Source of the DNA: an uncultured Bacilli bacterium
GTDB lineage: Bacteria > Bacillota_I > Bacilli_A > RF39 > UBA660
Length of the DNA stretch: 43,597 nt
Assembly: GCA_944332435.1 (NCBI GenBank)
Contig: CALVJW010000010.1
Coordinates: 1 to 43,597 of the forward strand
Direction: 5' to 3'
How positions within the stretch are numbered: position 1 is the first letter of the stretch; each line of letters begins with the position of its first letter. The notes below the pieces were generated by a model. It worked only from the letters and a program-made list of their open reading frames with translations, ran no database searches and was not told the DNA's origin. Of this stretch, positions 14,788 to 23,302 are shown one piece after another. The position numbers and the translations under genes are program-made.

Positions 14788-17337
14788 ATGACAAGAGAAG
14801 AAGTTGATAAAAATAAAATTACACCAATGATGCGTCAATATTTAGAAATTAAAGAAGCAAACCCAGATGTTATTTTATTTTTTCGTCTGGGAGATTTTTA
14901 TGAGATGTTTTTTGAAGACGCTATTTTAGTATCACGTGAATTAGAACTTACATTAACAGGAAAATCTGCAGGATTAGAAGAAAGGATTCCAATGTGTGGA
15001 ATTCCTCATCATGCGTGTAATGTTTATATTGAAAAACTAGTAGATCGTGGCTATAAAATTGGAATTTGTGAGCAGCTAGAAGATCCTAGAACAGTAAAAG
15101 GATTAGTAAAACGTGGGATTGTTCAAATTATTAGTAAAGGTACCTTGATGACAGGAGAATCTTTAGTAGAATATGAATCTAATTATATTGGAAATATTCT
15201 TGATTTTACTCATGCATATGGAATTAGTTATTCTGATATTTCAACAGGGGAAATCAATGTATTATTAGTAGAACATAATATATCAAAAGTGGTAACCGAA
15301 GTAGTAAGTTTGGGGTTAAAAGAAATTATCGTATCAAGTAATGTTGACAAGCGTATTTTAAGTCTTTTGAAAAATCAGTTTAAAATTGTTACAACCGTAT
15401 TTGATGAAATTGATTCATTAAAAGAATATGCTTATATCTATGAAGATTTTGGAGATATGCGTTATATTCAAACCATTAAACATTTACTTACCTATATTAC
15501 CCAAACACAAAAAAGAAATTTAAGCCATTTACAAAAAGCAGTTATAAAAGAGCAAAAAAATTATTTGAAGATGGATGTGCACACAAAAAGAAATTTGGAA
15601 TTAACTGAGACATTACGCTTGAAACAACGCAATCATTCTTTAATTGATTTATTAGATAAAACGAAGACAGCGATGGGGTCACGTAAGTTAAAGAACTTTA
15701 TTGAAAATCCTCTTGTTGATAAAGAAGAAATTAATAAACGATACGATGTCGTAGATACGTTGCTACAAGAATTTATTTTAAAAGATGATTTACAAAAAGC
15801 TCTTTATGAGGTATATGATTTAGAGCGTTTAAGTGGTCGTGTTGCATTTGGAAACGCTAATGCAAGAGATTTACTTCAGTTAAAACAATCTTTGGCCGTG
15901 TTACCAACAATTCAAACTATTTTAAAACAAATTAACTTTTATCATACAATTGAAACAGTAGAAGAATTATGGAAGTTGTTAGATAACAGTATTTATGAAA
16001 CTCCACCGATTGGGTTAAAGGAAGGTTATTTAATAAAAGAAGGTTATAATCAAGAACTAGATGAATTAAAATCACTTCGTAAAGGTGGAAAAGATTTTGT
16101 TGCCAAGTTTGAAGCAGAGGAAAGAGAAAGAACAGGAATTAAAACATTACGTGTTGGCTATAATCGTGTATTTGGTTATTATATTGAAGTATCAAAAGGT
16201 CAAACTGATTTAGTAAAAGAAGAATATGGTTATGAAAGAAAACAAACTCTCTCTAATTGTGAACGATATATTAGTCCTATTTTAAAGGAAAAAGAAAGTA
16301 TTATTTTAAATGCCGAAGAAAAAATTATTGATTTAGAATATGAATTATTTATTGAAATTCGAAATAAAATTAAAGAGTATATTCCTAGATTACAAGAAAT
16401 CGCTAAAGTAATTAGTGAAATTGATGTATTGCAATCTTTTGCAACCGTAACAGAGTTACATCGCTATGTACGGCCGACTTTAACGGAAAAGCGAACATTA
16501 CGTTTAATTGAAAATCGTCATCCGGTTGTTGAAACGGTTATTCAAGGTGAGTTTGTTGCAAATGATATTATTATGGAAGAGAGTACTGATATTTTATTAA
16601 TTACAGGGCCAAATATGGCCGGGAAGTCTACTTATATGCGTCAGTTAGCAATAACAGTAATTATGGCACAAATTGGATGTTTTGTTCCTGCTAAGGAAGC
16701 TATATTACCTGTGTTTGATGCAATTTTTACAAGAATTGGAGCAAGTGATGATTTAGTTAGTGGTGAATCTACGTTTATGGTAGAAATGAATGAAGCAAAC
16801 CATGCAATTAGTAATGCAACAAAAAATAGTCTTATTTTATTTGATGAATTAGGACGTGGAACAGCGACTTTTGATGGAATGGCATTAGCACAGTCAATTA
16901 TTGAATACATTCATAATGAAATAGGTGCTAAAACATTATTTTCAACTCATTACCATGAATTAACTGATTTAGACAGCACACTTACTCATTTAAAAAATAT
17001 TCATGTTAGTGCTTATGAAGAAGATGGAAATATTGTTTTTTTACATAAAATAAAAGCGGGTAGTGTTGATAAAAGTTATGGAATTCATGTTGCAAAATTA
17101 GCAGGTCTTCCAAATAAGTTAATTCAACGAGCAGATGCTATTTTAAAAGTATATGAGACAAAAGAACAGAAACGAGATATTAAAATTCAAGAAAGTTTAC
17201 CATTAGATGAGTTATGTGCTCCAAGGACTTCAAAGATAGAAGAAGAATTAACAAAAATCGACCCATTATCAACAACTCCGATGGAAGCAATGAATATACT
17301 ATATCGATTAAAAGAATTAATGAAAGAAGGAAAATAA
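14788..17337 (+). CDS. mutS: DNA mismatch repair protein MutS
   Basis: Recognises mismatches and small loops and starts repair in an ATP-dependent way. With the start at 14788 the protein has 849 residues, normal for MutS1. The N-terminal domain carries FFRLGDFYEMFFEDA (Phe-x-Glu mismatch-binding motif). The core has GMGSRKLKNFIENP-like lever sequences (here AMGSRKLKNFIENPL) and the clamp region ERTGIKTLRVGYNRVFGYY. The ATPase has Walker A GPNMAGKSTYMRQ near residue 606, LILFDELGRGTATFDGMALA (Walker B), and the STHYHELTDL switch. No mutL lies in the window. A small membrane-protein gene begins two bases after its stop, so read-through expression of that gene is likely. Confidence 0.97.
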   Translation: MTREEVDKNKITPMMRQYLEIKEANPDVILFFRLGDFYEMFFEDAILVSRELELTLTGKSAGLEERIPMCGIPHHACNVYIEKLVDRGYKIGICEQLEDPRTVKGLVKRGIVQIISKGTLMTGESLVEYESNYIGNILDFTHAYGISYSDISTGEINVLLVEHNISKVVTEVVSLGLKEIIVSSNVDKRILSLLKNQFKIVTTVFDEIDSLKEYAYIYEDFGDMRYIQTIKHLLTYITQTQKRNLSHLQKAVIKEQKNYLKMDVHTKRNLELTETLRLKQRNHSLIDLLDKTKTAMGSRKLKNFIENPLVDKEEINKRYDVVDTLLQEFILKDDLQKALYEVYDLERLSGRVAFGNANARDLLQLKQSLAVLPTIQTILKQINFYHTIETVEELWKLLDNSIYETPPIGLKEGYLIKEGYNQELDELKSLRKGGKDFVAKFEAEERERTGIKTLRVGYNRVFGYYIEVSKGQTDLVKEEYGYERKQTLSNCERYISPILKEKESIILNAEEKIIDLEYELFIEIRNKIKEYIPRLQEIAKVISEIDVLQSFATVTELHRYVRPTLTEKRTLRLIENRHPVVETVIQGEFVANDIIMEESTDILLITGPNMAGKSTYMRQLAITVIMAQIGCFVPAKEAILPVFDAIFTRIGASDDLVSGESTFMVEMNEANHAISNATKNSLILFDELGRGTATFDGMALAQSIIEYIHNEIGAKTLFSTHYHELTDLDSTLTHLKNIHVSAYEEDGNIVFLHKIKAGSVDKSYGIHVAKLAGLPNKLIQRADAILKVYETKEQKRDIKIQESLPLDELCAPRTSKIEEELTKIDPLSTTPMEAMNILYRLKELMKEGK

Positions 17338-17339
17338 AC

Positions 17340-17732
17340 ATGGATTTATTAAAAAAAGAAAATTGGTGGCTTTGGTTATTAATTGAAATATTCGGACAAG
17401 GAATTGGAATATTTATTCTGGCAGCATTATTAAAAGTATATAAAAAGAATGCTTGGTATAGTAAATGGTATTATTGGTTAATCGGAGTGCTTTGCTGCTT
17501 TTTTCCTGCTGTTATTATGATTTTAGTATTAAGTATTCAATTAACAGTAGAATGCGCAAAAAAACTAGATGTAGCAGGTAGTGAAGTTTATGCTCTTCCA
17601 TATGTATGGATAGTTGGACTCATCGTACCAATCTTAGGATGGATATTTCTTGCCGTAATGAATATTTATTTAACCATTTTTATCATTGTTGCAATTTATA
17701 AAGGAAAAGCAGAACGTTTTATTCATAGTTAA
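17340..17732 (+). CDS. Small four-helix membrane protein of unknown function
   Basis: A 130-residue hydrophobic protein, MDLLKKENWWLWLLIEIFGQ, with about four membrane helices and many Trp and Tyr residues near the membrane faces (WYSKWYYW near residue 41). The frame is open further upstream inside mutS. The ATG at 17340 is preferred because AAGGA (17328-17332) lies just upstream and all upstream codons overlap conserved mutS sequence. It is probably cotranscribed with mutS, but nothing links it to mismatch repair, and I do not recognise the family. Confidence 0.7.
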   Translation: MDLLKKENWWLWLLIEIFGQGIGIFILAALLKVYKKNAWYSKWYYWLIGVLCCFFPAVIMILVLSIQLTVECAKKLDVAGSEVYALPYVWIVGLIVPILGWIFLAVMNIYLTIFIIVAIYKGKAERFIHS

Positions 17733-17780
17733 ACGAGATATGTTATACTTGAGGATATTTAAACTTTAGTATTAACTTTG

Positions 17781-17819
17781 AAAAAATAAGAAAATAAGTT
17801 ACTATTTTTCTTATTTTTT
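17781..17819 (+). terminator. Rho-independent terminator
   Basis: A long A/T stem, AAAAAATAAGAAAAT with ATTTTTCTTATTTTTT, around loop AAGTTACT. It ends the mutS unit. Confidence 0.8.
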
Positions 17820-17844
17820 GATATAATGAAAGCAGGTGATTTTG

Positions 17845-18252
17845 ATGGAACAACTAAATAGAACGGAACTTAGAAAAAAAATCATGACGATTCTTTACCA
17901 AATTAATGTTTATGAAAAACATAAAATGAAGTATCAAATTGATGAGGTAATGAAAGAAGTGTTACCAATTGAAAATGAGTTTGTAAAAGATGTTGTTTAT
18001 GGAGTTACAACTTATAAAAATGAAATCGATCAGTTAGCTAATAAAGTATTAGATGGTTGGACGATTGATCGTTTGGGAAATACAGATGTTGCCATTTTAA
18101 GAATGGGGATTTATGAACTTATTTATACAGATACTCCACCAATTGTTGCAATTAATGAGGCTATTGAACTGGCAAAAGAATATAGTGATGATAGTATTAG
18201 AAAAATGATTAATGCAGCTCTGGATAAAATTTATCATGAAAAAGAAGAATAA
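17845..18252 (+). CDS. nusB: Transcription antitermination protein NusB
   Basis: An RNA-binding partner of NusE (S10) in the rRNA antitermination complex. The 135 residues start [19 protein letters not shown] and include [17 protein letters not shown] near residue 50, then [20 protein letters not shown] and [20 protein letters not shown], the hallmark C-terminal half of NusB. The ATG at 17845 is preferred over an in-frame GTG at 17836, because that GTG lies within AGGTGAT (17834-17840), the ribosome binding site. TATAAT lies at 17822-17827, giving a leader of about 11 bases. It is a single-gene unit with its own terminator. Confidence 0.95.
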   Translation: MEQLNRTELRKKIMTILYQINVYEKHKMKYQIDEVMKEVLPIENEFVKDVVYGVTTYKNEIDQLANKVLDGWTIDRLGNTDVAILRMGIYELIYTDTPPIVAINEAIELAKEYSDDSIRKMINAALDKIYHEKEE

Positions 18253-18283
18253 AAAGGATAAAATTTGCATTTTATCTTTTTTT
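18251..18283 (+). terminator. Rho-independent terminator after nusB
   Basis: GATAAAAT, loop TTGC, ATTTTATC, flanked by A and T tracts. Confidence 0.88.
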
Positions 18284-18322
18284 GTGATAATATAAGCGTA
18301 CTTATTTTTAAGGGGGGATTTT

Positions 18323-19024
18323 ATGTATCATGCATTTCAAGTAGAAAAGGATCAGTTATTAGCAATATCAGATAAAAAAGAATATGTACGCGTTATGCCA
18401 ATTACAAGAAAATCGAAAGAAGAAATCTTGATGGAAAATAAAATTGAGGCATATGAAACAGCTATTTTAAACGAAGAAAAAGCAAAAAAGGAATACGCTC
18501 ATAAAGAAGAGCAAAACCATAAAATTGCAATTATTTCGGTACTTTTTATAGTTATTGTTACAATTTTATTAGCAGCTTTAGCACTATGTTTTATGCCATT
18601 AACACCACTGGTAAGTAATGTAGGTTTTATTAGTTGGATTGTTAGCTTTGTAGCTGGAATGTTTATTACTGATAAAGCTTGTTCTAATGAACAATACTAT
18701 TACAATAAAATGTTGGAATCAGATAAATTAATTGAGATACTCCAACAAGAGATAACGAATGAAAAACAACATAAAGATTTTTTAAATATGGCAACTTTTT
18801 ATGATAGCGTAAAACAGCCAGACAACTCAATTAGCAATGAACGAGTTGAAGCTGAATATAATAAGCAATTAAAACAGCATTTTTTAGAAATTCGAGCAGA
18901 GCTTAAAAGACTACAACAACTTGCAAAACAGCAAGTATTACAAGAAGGTATTAAGGTTGCAATGGATGATAATGATGACTTTGATATTGTTACAAATTCA
19001 AAACAAAAAAAGAAACTAAGATAG
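18323..19024 (+). CDS. Two-helix membrane protein with flanking coiled coils, unknown function
   Basis: A 233-residue protein. The N-terminal 70 residues are charged and helical (KIEAYETAILNEEKAKKEYA). Two adjacent membrane helices cover about residues 73-115 (IAIISVLFIVIVTILLAALA and GFISWIVSFVAGMF). The C-terminal 115 residues are again helical and charged (LKQHFLEIRAELKRLQQLAK), ending in a basic tail, QKKKKLR. Both ends face the same side, probably the cytosol, like a hairpin-anchored scaffold. A very strong AAGGGGGGAT ribosome binding site suggests substantial translation. It sits between nusB and xseA with its own terminator. I do not recognise it. Confidence 0.75.
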   Translation: MYHAFQVEKDQLLAISDKKEYVRVMPITRKSKEEILMENKIEAYETAILNEEKAKKEYAHKEEQNHKIAIISVLFIVIVTILLAALALCFMPLTPLVSNVGFISWIVSFVAGMFITDKACSNEQYYYNKMLESDKLIEILQQEITNEKQHKDFLNMATFYDSVKQPDNSISNERVEAEYNKQLKQHFLEIRAELKRLQQLAKQQVLQEGIKVAMDDNDDFDIVTNSKQKKKLR

Positions 19025-19035
19025 TTTCTTTTTTT
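19005..19035 (+). terminator. Rho-independent terminator
   Basis: AAAAAAAGAAACTA, loop AGA, TAGTTTCTTTTTTT, a perfect 14-bp stem that includes the stop codon of the preceding gene. Confidence 0.92.
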
Positions 19036-19054
19036 AGATTTTTCGTGAAAACTA

Positions 19055-19083
19055 TTTACACATACATTTGTTTGTGATATGAT
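19055..19083 (+). promoter_or_regulatory. SigA promoter of xseA-xseB
   Basis: TTTACA at 19055-19060, a 17-base spacer, and TATGAT at 19078-19083 with TGA before it (extended -10). Confidence 0.8.
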
Positions 19084-19107
19084 GAATAATAGATAGGATG
19101 TGGCAAC

Positions 19108-20403
19108 ATGGAACATGATAAATATCTAACCGTTGGAGCACTTACAAAATATTTAAAATATAAATTTGATACGGATAATAATTTAAAACAAGTGTTTTTG
19201 AAAGGTGAAATTAGTAATTTTAAAGCACATACGAGTGGTCATTTTTATTTTTCAATTAAAGATGAGACAAGTAAAATTAATGCAATTATGTTTAGTAGTA
19301 ATGCTAGTAAAATTAATTTTGTTCCTCAGGATGGAATGAAAGTATTAATTGCGGGAAGAATAACAGTATATGAAGCAACTGGTGGATACCAAGTATATGT
19401 GAATGACATGATGGAAGATGGTGTTGGAAATCTGTATGTTGCTTTTGAAAAATTAAAAAAGGAATTAGAAAAAGAAGGATTGTTTGATCCAGCACATAAA
19501 AAGAAAATACCGGAAATTCCTAGTAGAATTGGAATTATTACGGCCCCAACAGGAGCTGCAATTCGTGATATTTTATCAACAATAAAAAGACGATTCCCAA
19601 TTTGTGAAACAATTTTATTTCCAAGTTTAGTCCAAGGAGAAGCTGCAGCAAAGGACATTGTAAAGAATATTCAACTAGCAAGTCACTATGATTTAGATGT
19701 ATTAATTATTGGGCGTGGTGGAGGCTCTATTGAAGATATGTGGCCTTTTAACGAAGAAATTGTCGCACGTGCTATTTATGACTGTCCAATTCCTACAATT
19801 AGTGCAGTAGGACATGAAATCGATTTTACAATTAGTGATTTTGTTTCGGATTTACGAGCACCTACTCCAACAGGAGCTGCGGAACTTGCTGTCCCTAACC
19901 TAATGGATTTGAAAAAACATATTAATCAATTACAAATAAGATTGAATGAAAACTTAAATCAAAAAATTAATTATAATAAATTATATTTGGAAAATATGAA
20001 AAATTCTTTTGTAATAAAAAATCCAATTATTATGTATGAAAATAAAAAACAAATGGTTGATACGTTATATGAAAAAATAGTAAGTCTTATAACGAATAAA
20101 GTGGATATGGAAAGAACACATTTGGATCATTTAAAAGAACATTATATTTTAAAAAATCCAGAGGAATTAATGAAACTTCCAAAATTAAAATTGGCTAGTA
20201 TGATTGATAAATTAGAAGTAATGAATCCACTTGGAATTTTAAAACGTGGATATACAGTAAATTATAAAGATGATTCTTTAATCACGAGTGTTCATGACAT
20301 TAAAAAGAACGATATCCTTACAACGGTATTTCATGATGGAACGGTATCGGCAAATATTATTAGTATAGAGGTGAAGAAAGATGGAGAAAAAAGTAAAATT
20401 TGA
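19108..20403 (+). CDS. xseA: Exodeoxyribonuclease VII large subunit
   Basis: Catalytic subunit of ExoVII, which degrades single-stranded DNA from both ends to oligonucleotides. The 431 residues start with an OB fold (LTVGALTKYLKYKF, then GEISNFKAHTSGHFYFSIKD). The catalytic domain follows, with PSRIGIITAPTGAAIRDIL near residue 138, IIGRGGGSIEDMWPFNEE near 205, and SAVGHEIDFTISDFVSDLRA and PTPTGAAELAVP near 232-260. The Lys/Glu-rich helical arm binds the small subunits. TGA is its stop, at the natural C-terminus. It overlaps xseB by 23 bases, so the subunits are translationally coupled. Confidence 0.96.
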   Translation: MEHDKYLTVGALTKYLKYKFDTDNNLKQVFLKGEISNFKAHTSGHFYFSIKDETSKINAIMFSSNASKINFVPQDGMKVLIAGRITVYEATGGYQVYVNDMMEDGVGNLYVAFEKLKKELEKEGLFDPAHKKKIPEIPSRIGIITAPTGAAIRDILSTIKRRFPICETILFPSLVQGEAAAKDIVKNIQLASHYDLDVLIIGRGGGSIEDMWPFNEEIVARAIYDCPIPTISAVGHEIDFTISDFVSDLRAPTPTGAAELAVPNLMDLKKHINQLQIRLNENLNQKINYNKLYLENMKNSFVIKNPIIMYENKKQMVDTLYEKIVSLITNKVDMERTHLDHLKEHYILKNPEELMKLPKLKLASMIDKLEVMNPLGILKRGYTVNYKDDSLITSVHDIKKNDILTTVFHDGTVSANIISIEVKKDGEKSKI

Positions 20404-20605
20404 AGAACAAGTAAAGGAATTAGAAGCAATTATTAATGAATTGGAAAATGGAAATATTGATCTCGAAGAATCAATTGAAAAATATACTAAAGCAATGAAA
20501 TTAGTTAAAGAATGTGATACGAAATTAAAAAATATTGAGGAAACGGTTAATAAAATTGTTGCCGAAAATGGTGAATTAGAGGATTTTGAAGTAACAGAAA
20601 ATTAA
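20381..20605 (+). CDS. xseB: Exodeoxyribonuclease VII small subunit
   Basis: A 74-residue helical hairpin, FEEQVKELEAIINELENGNI then DLEESIEKYTKAMKLVKECD, matching XseB, several copies of which coat the arms of XseA. GAGGTGAAGAA inside the end of xseA is the ribosome binding site. It is the second gene of the two-gene ExoVII operon, closed by a terminator eight bases after the stop. Confidence 0.95.
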   Translation: MEKKVKFEEQVKELEAIINELENGNIDLEESIEKYTKAMKLVKECDTKLKNIEETVNKIVAENGELEDFEVTEN

Positions 20606-20612
20606 ATTAGTT

Positions 20613-20638
20613 AAAAATGTCAAATTGACATTTTTTTT
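20613..20638 (+). terminator. Rho-independent terminator after xseB
   Basis: AAAATGTCA, loop AAT, TGACATTTT, then T. Confidence 0.92.
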
Positions 20639-20641
20639 AAA

Positions 20642-20670
20642 ACATAGTTTTATTTATCATTTCCATAATA
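20642..20670 (+). promoter_or_regulatory. Candidate SigG promoter of spoIVB
   Basis: ACATA at 20642-20646, 17 bases, CATAATA at 20664-20670. The -10 fits the SigG consensus CATNHTA exactly, and the -35 matches four of five bases of GMATR. Bacillus spoIVB is known to be SigG-dependent, so the match is where it would be expected. No SigA-type pair is visible in the 70 bases between the terminator and the start codon. Confidence 0.6.
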
Positions 20671-20708
20671 ATAATGTAGTCTATATTACTACAAGGAGAT
20701 TGATTCTG

Positions 20709-21698
20709 ATGTTTAAAAAATTAAAAAATCAAACAATCATCATTCTTCTTTCATTATTTATTATGCCTACATCGATTCTAGCTTATTCTTCTTATTTAAT
20801 TCCAGGTGGTGAAAACATTGGGATTGAATTAAATAGTAAAAATGTTATGATTGTAGGTTTATATGAAGTAAATAATCAAAATCCTGGAAAAGACGCAGAT
20901 TTAAAAGTAGGAGATATGATTGAATCAGTCAATCAGAAAAAAGTATCAACAATTGAAGATTTAGTTCAAGCATTCGATTCAAATTGTGAAAGTGCTAGTA
21001 TTACATATATTAGAGATAATGAGAAATTGCAAACAAATTTAAGTTTGACCAAAGATAGTAATGGAGTATGTAAAACAGGACTTTATGTAAAAGATAGTAT
21101 TACTGGATTAGGAACACTTAGTTTTATTGATCCAAACACAAAAAAATTTGGTGCATTAGGACATGAAATTATTGAAAAATCAACAGGAAGATTATTGGAA
21201 ATCAAAGATGGAAAAATATTTCATTCTGATGTAACAGGGATTGAAAAAAGTGAAAATGGTGTTCCTGGAGAAAAGAATGCAAGATTTTATTCAGAAGAAG
21301 TAACTGGTACTATCAAAGAAAATACTGTACATGGTATTTTTGGAACCTATCAAGAAACATTGCCAAATAAAAAACAATATAAAGTAGCAAAACCAGAAGA
21401 AATAAAAAAAGGGAAAGCAAAATTACTTACTGTATTATCTGGTAATGATGTAAAAGAATACGATATTGAAATAACAAAAATTAATACAAATATGAGTCAG
21501 AAAACAAAAAATATTGTATTTAAAATTACCGATCAAGAATTGTTAAATCAAACCGGTGGTATTGTGCAAGGAATGAGTGGTAGTCCAATTATTCAAGATG
21601 ATAAGATTGTTGCTGCTGTCACACATGTTGTTGTAAATGATCCTACTCGTGGATATGGAATTTTTATTACAAATATGTTAGAAGAAGCAGAAAATTAG
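20709..21698 (+). CDS. spoIVB: Stage IV sporulation protein B, PDZ-S55 signalling protease
   Basis: In Bacillus this protein is secreted from the forespore into the intermembrane space, where it cleaves SpoIVFA to release pro-SigK processing. The ATG at 20709 follows AAGGAGATTG. Upstream in-frame codons cross the xseB terminator and are rejected. The 329 residues have a signal-anchor helix (about residues 8-26), a PDZ domain (residues 35-110, with LKVGDMIESVNQKKVSTIED), and the S55 peptidase: LGHEI with His152, and GGIVQGMSGSPIIQDDKIVA near residues 283-302 with the catalytic Ser in GMSGSP, then VNDPTRGYGIFI. At 329 residues it is about 100 shorter than the Bacillus protein, mostly before the PDZ domain. 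Confidence 0.95.
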   Translation: MFKKLKNQTIIILLSLFIMPTSILAYSSYLIPGGENIGIELNSKNVMIVGLYEVNNQNPGKDADLKVGDMIESVNQKKVSTIEDLVQAFDSNCESASITYIRDNEKLQTNLSLTKDSNGVCKTGLYVKDSITGLGTLSFIDPNTKKFGALGHEIIEKSTGRLLEIKDGKIFHSDVTGIEKSENGVPGEKNARFYSEEVTGTIKENTVHGIFGTYQETLPNKKQYKVAKPEEIKKGKAKLLTVLSGNDVKEYDIEITKINTNMSQKTKNIVFKITDQELLNQTGGIVQGMSGSPIIQDDKIVAAVTHVVVNDPTRGYGIFITNMLEEAEN

Positions 21699-21718
21699 AG
21701 ACTCTTGTCTCTTTTTTT
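21697..21718 (+). terminator. Rho-independent terminator after spoIVB
   Basis: AGAGAC, loop TCTT, GTCTCT, then T. It starts within the stop codon. Confidence 0.88.
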
Positions 21719-21750
21719 GTTATACTATAATTGGATAGGAGAAAATAATT

Positions 21751-22380
21751 ATGGCATCAGCAATTATTCATATTTGTGTAGCAAAAAAAATAAATGAAAA
21801 ATTAAAACGAGACGAACATGTTTTCTTTTTAGGAGCTATTGCACCTGATATTAGTAAGTTAATTGGTGAAACAAAAGAAAAATCGCATTTTTTAACAACA
21901 ACAAAGCGGAATGTTCCTAATATATTAGAATTCATGAAAAAATATAAAAATGATTTAAATCATGATTTTGAATTAGGTTATTTTATTCATTTATATACTG
22001 ATAAACTTTGGTTTGATGGTTTTATTGATCGTTATATTTTAGGTGATAGTATTCGATTGTTAGATGGAACAAAGGTTCCTATGAGCGAAGAAGAAGCATA
22101 TTATTTTGTGTATAATGATTATACTAATTTAAATATTCAATTATTAGATGAATATCAGTTGGACTTATCCCTTTTTTATTTACCAGTCTGTTACTCAGAT
22201 ACTAAAATTGATGAAATTCCCGTTGATAAGTTACAAATATTAGTAGATAAAATGAGTCTTATTATTAAAAATTCTACACAAAATGTATCATATATGTTTG
22301 ATATGTCGACTGTAAAACAATTTATTGAAGAAGCGAGTGAAATCATCTATAAAAAATTAATTGAATTTCATATTATATAA
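21751..22380 (+). CDS. Short zinc-dependent phospholipase C-like protein
   Basis: A 209-residue protein starting MASAIIHICVAKKINEKLKR, with FFLGAIAPDISKLIGETKEK near residue 27, KSHFLTT near 46, and FELGYFIHLYTDKLWFDGFI near 75. The His-Asp-His-His/Asp spacing (His7, Asp36, His48, His83, Asp87) fits the metal-binding helical core of the Zn_dep_PLPC family. It lacks a signal peptide. It is distantly similar in layout to the 316-residue protein at 12231 but not an obvious recent duplicate. Cytosolic members are often adjacent to nothing informative, and the substrate is unknown. Its stop abuts a bidirectional terminator shared with the convergent small gene. Confidence 0.65.
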   Translation: MASAIIHICVAKKINEKLKRDEHVFFLGAIAPDISKLIGETKEKSHFLTTTKRNVPNILEFMKKYKNDLNHDFELGYFIHLYTDKLWFDGFIDRYILGDSIRLLDGTKVPMSEEEAYYFVYNDYTNLNIQLLDEYQLDLSLFYLPVCYSDTKIDEIPVDKLQILVDKMSLIIKNSTQNVSYMFDMSTVKQFIEEASEIIYKKLIEFHII

Positions 22381-22412
22381 AAAAATATCAATGTTTTCAT
22401 TGATATTTTTTA
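22380..22412. terminator. Bidirectional terminator between convergent genes
   Basis: AAAAAATATCAATG, loop TTTT, CATTGATATTTTTT. The A and T tracts on both sides let it work for both strands. It contains the stop codon of the minus-strand DUF4044 gene. Confidence 0.85.
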
Positions 22413-22523
22413 AAAATAAGCAAAGGTAGATGCTACGAAAGAAAGAATCATGATAATTAATAAAATAATTGCAACGATTCTTTGATAATTAACTTGTTTT
22501 TTTTGTTTTTTCTTTTTACTCAT
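22410..22523 (-). CDS. DUF4044-type small membrane protein, 37 aa
   Basis: Reading the minus strand from the ATG at 22523 gives 37 residues: MSKKKKQKKQVNYQRIVAI, then a membrane helix (LLIIMILSFVASTFAYF), then stop. The layout of a poly-Lys cytosolic head followed by one C-terminal membrane helix is that of DUF4044 microproteins found in many Firmicutes. GAGGTGTGAAA upstream is a good ribosome binding site, which strongly supports translation. It is divergent from spoIIM and convergent with the phospholipase C-like gene. The function of the family is unknown. Confidence 0.75.
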   Translation of the reverse strand: MSKKKKQKKQVNYQRIVAIILLIIMILSFVASTFAYF

Positions 22524-22612
22524 TTTCACACCTCAATTAACATTATACTAAAATTTTATCTAATTTGGAATATTTTTTTTCTATCATTAATATCTTTAAG
22601 TGAGGTGAAAGA

Positions 22613-23239
22613 ATGAAACAATTGGACAAACTAACAAACAAAGCAAAAAGTAATAAAAAAACTCTTTTATTTTTAGTAATTTTATTTATAGTAGGAATCA
22701 TTGCTGGATCGTTATTTATCACTATTCTAAATACATCTGATAAAACTCTAGTAAAAGAATATTTAGAGAAATTTATCATGAATTTACAACAAAACAAATT
22801 AGATTATACTGCTTCTTTTATTAGCTCTTTAATCTCTAATTTATTTTATGTTATTGTAATTTGGTTATTAGGCATTTCTGTAATTGGACTACCGATTATT
22901 TTATTTTTATATTTTGCAAAAGCATTTATTCTAGGATTTAGTATTTCTAGTATTTTATTTCATTATCAATTAAAAGGTATTGTTATTGCATTTTGTTATA
23001 TTTTTCCTCATCATATAATAAATGTATTAATATTTACGCTTTTAGTACTTTATTCTATGCGTTTATCTATTAGAATAAGTAAAACATTGATTGCTAAAAA
23101 AAGTCTTGATTTTAGGCTTATAATGAAGAAATACGGAATTATATTAGGAATCTGTTTAGTTGGTAGTATTATTACTTCCGTATTAGAAGTATTTGTCATG
23201 CCAACGTTATTAAAACTTTGTATGAGTATTATTTCATAG
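22613..23239 (+). CDS. spoIIM: Stage II sporulation protein M
   Basis: A membrane scaffold of the SpoIID-SpoIIM-SpoIIP complex that drives septal peptidoglycan thinning and engulfment of the forespore. It has 208 residues and about five membrane helices: residues 18-40, 67-95 (LISNLFYVIVIWLLGISVIG), 97-118, 123-150 and 174-200. The motif FCYIFPHHIINVLIF corresponds to the conserved 'lPHxxxExP'-type loop. The length agrees with Bacillus SpoIIM (about 214). GAGGTGAAAGA precedes the ATG. No clear SigE promoter was found upstream. spoIID and spoIIP are not in the window. Confidence 0.88.
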   Translation: MKQLDKLTNKAKSNKKTLLFLVILFIVGIIAGSLFITILNTSDKTLVKEYLEKFIMNLQQNKLDYTASFISSLISNLFYVIVIWLLGISVIGLPIILFLYFAKAFILGFSISSILFHYQLKGIVIAFCYIFPHHIINVLIFTLLVLYSMRLSIRISKTLIAKKSLDFRLIMKKYGIILGICLVGSIITSVLEVFVMPTLLKLCMSIIS

Positions 23240-23268
23240 ATATCGAATACATGTGATATCTTTTTTTT
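23239..23268 (+). terminator. Rho-independent terminator after spoIIM
   Basis: GATATC, a 10-base loop, GATATC, then eight T. It begins at the last base of the stop codon. Confidence 0.75.
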
Positions 23269-23276
23269 ATGTAATA

Positions 23277-23299
23277 TGATATAATACAAGCTAGGTGAT
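23277..23299 (+). promoter_or_regulatory. Extended -10 promoter and GGTGAT site of mnmA
   Basis: TGATATAAT (extended -10, TATAAT at 23280-23285), seven bases, then AGGTGAT at 23293-23299 and ATG at 23303. No good -35 is present, as is usual when TGN precedes the -10. Confidence 0.7.
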
Positions 23300-23302
23300 G
23301 TC

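Noticed and set aside
22561-22612. SigE promoter of spoIIM
   Set aside because: GAATATT and CATTAATA are present but only ten bases apart, too close for SigE.
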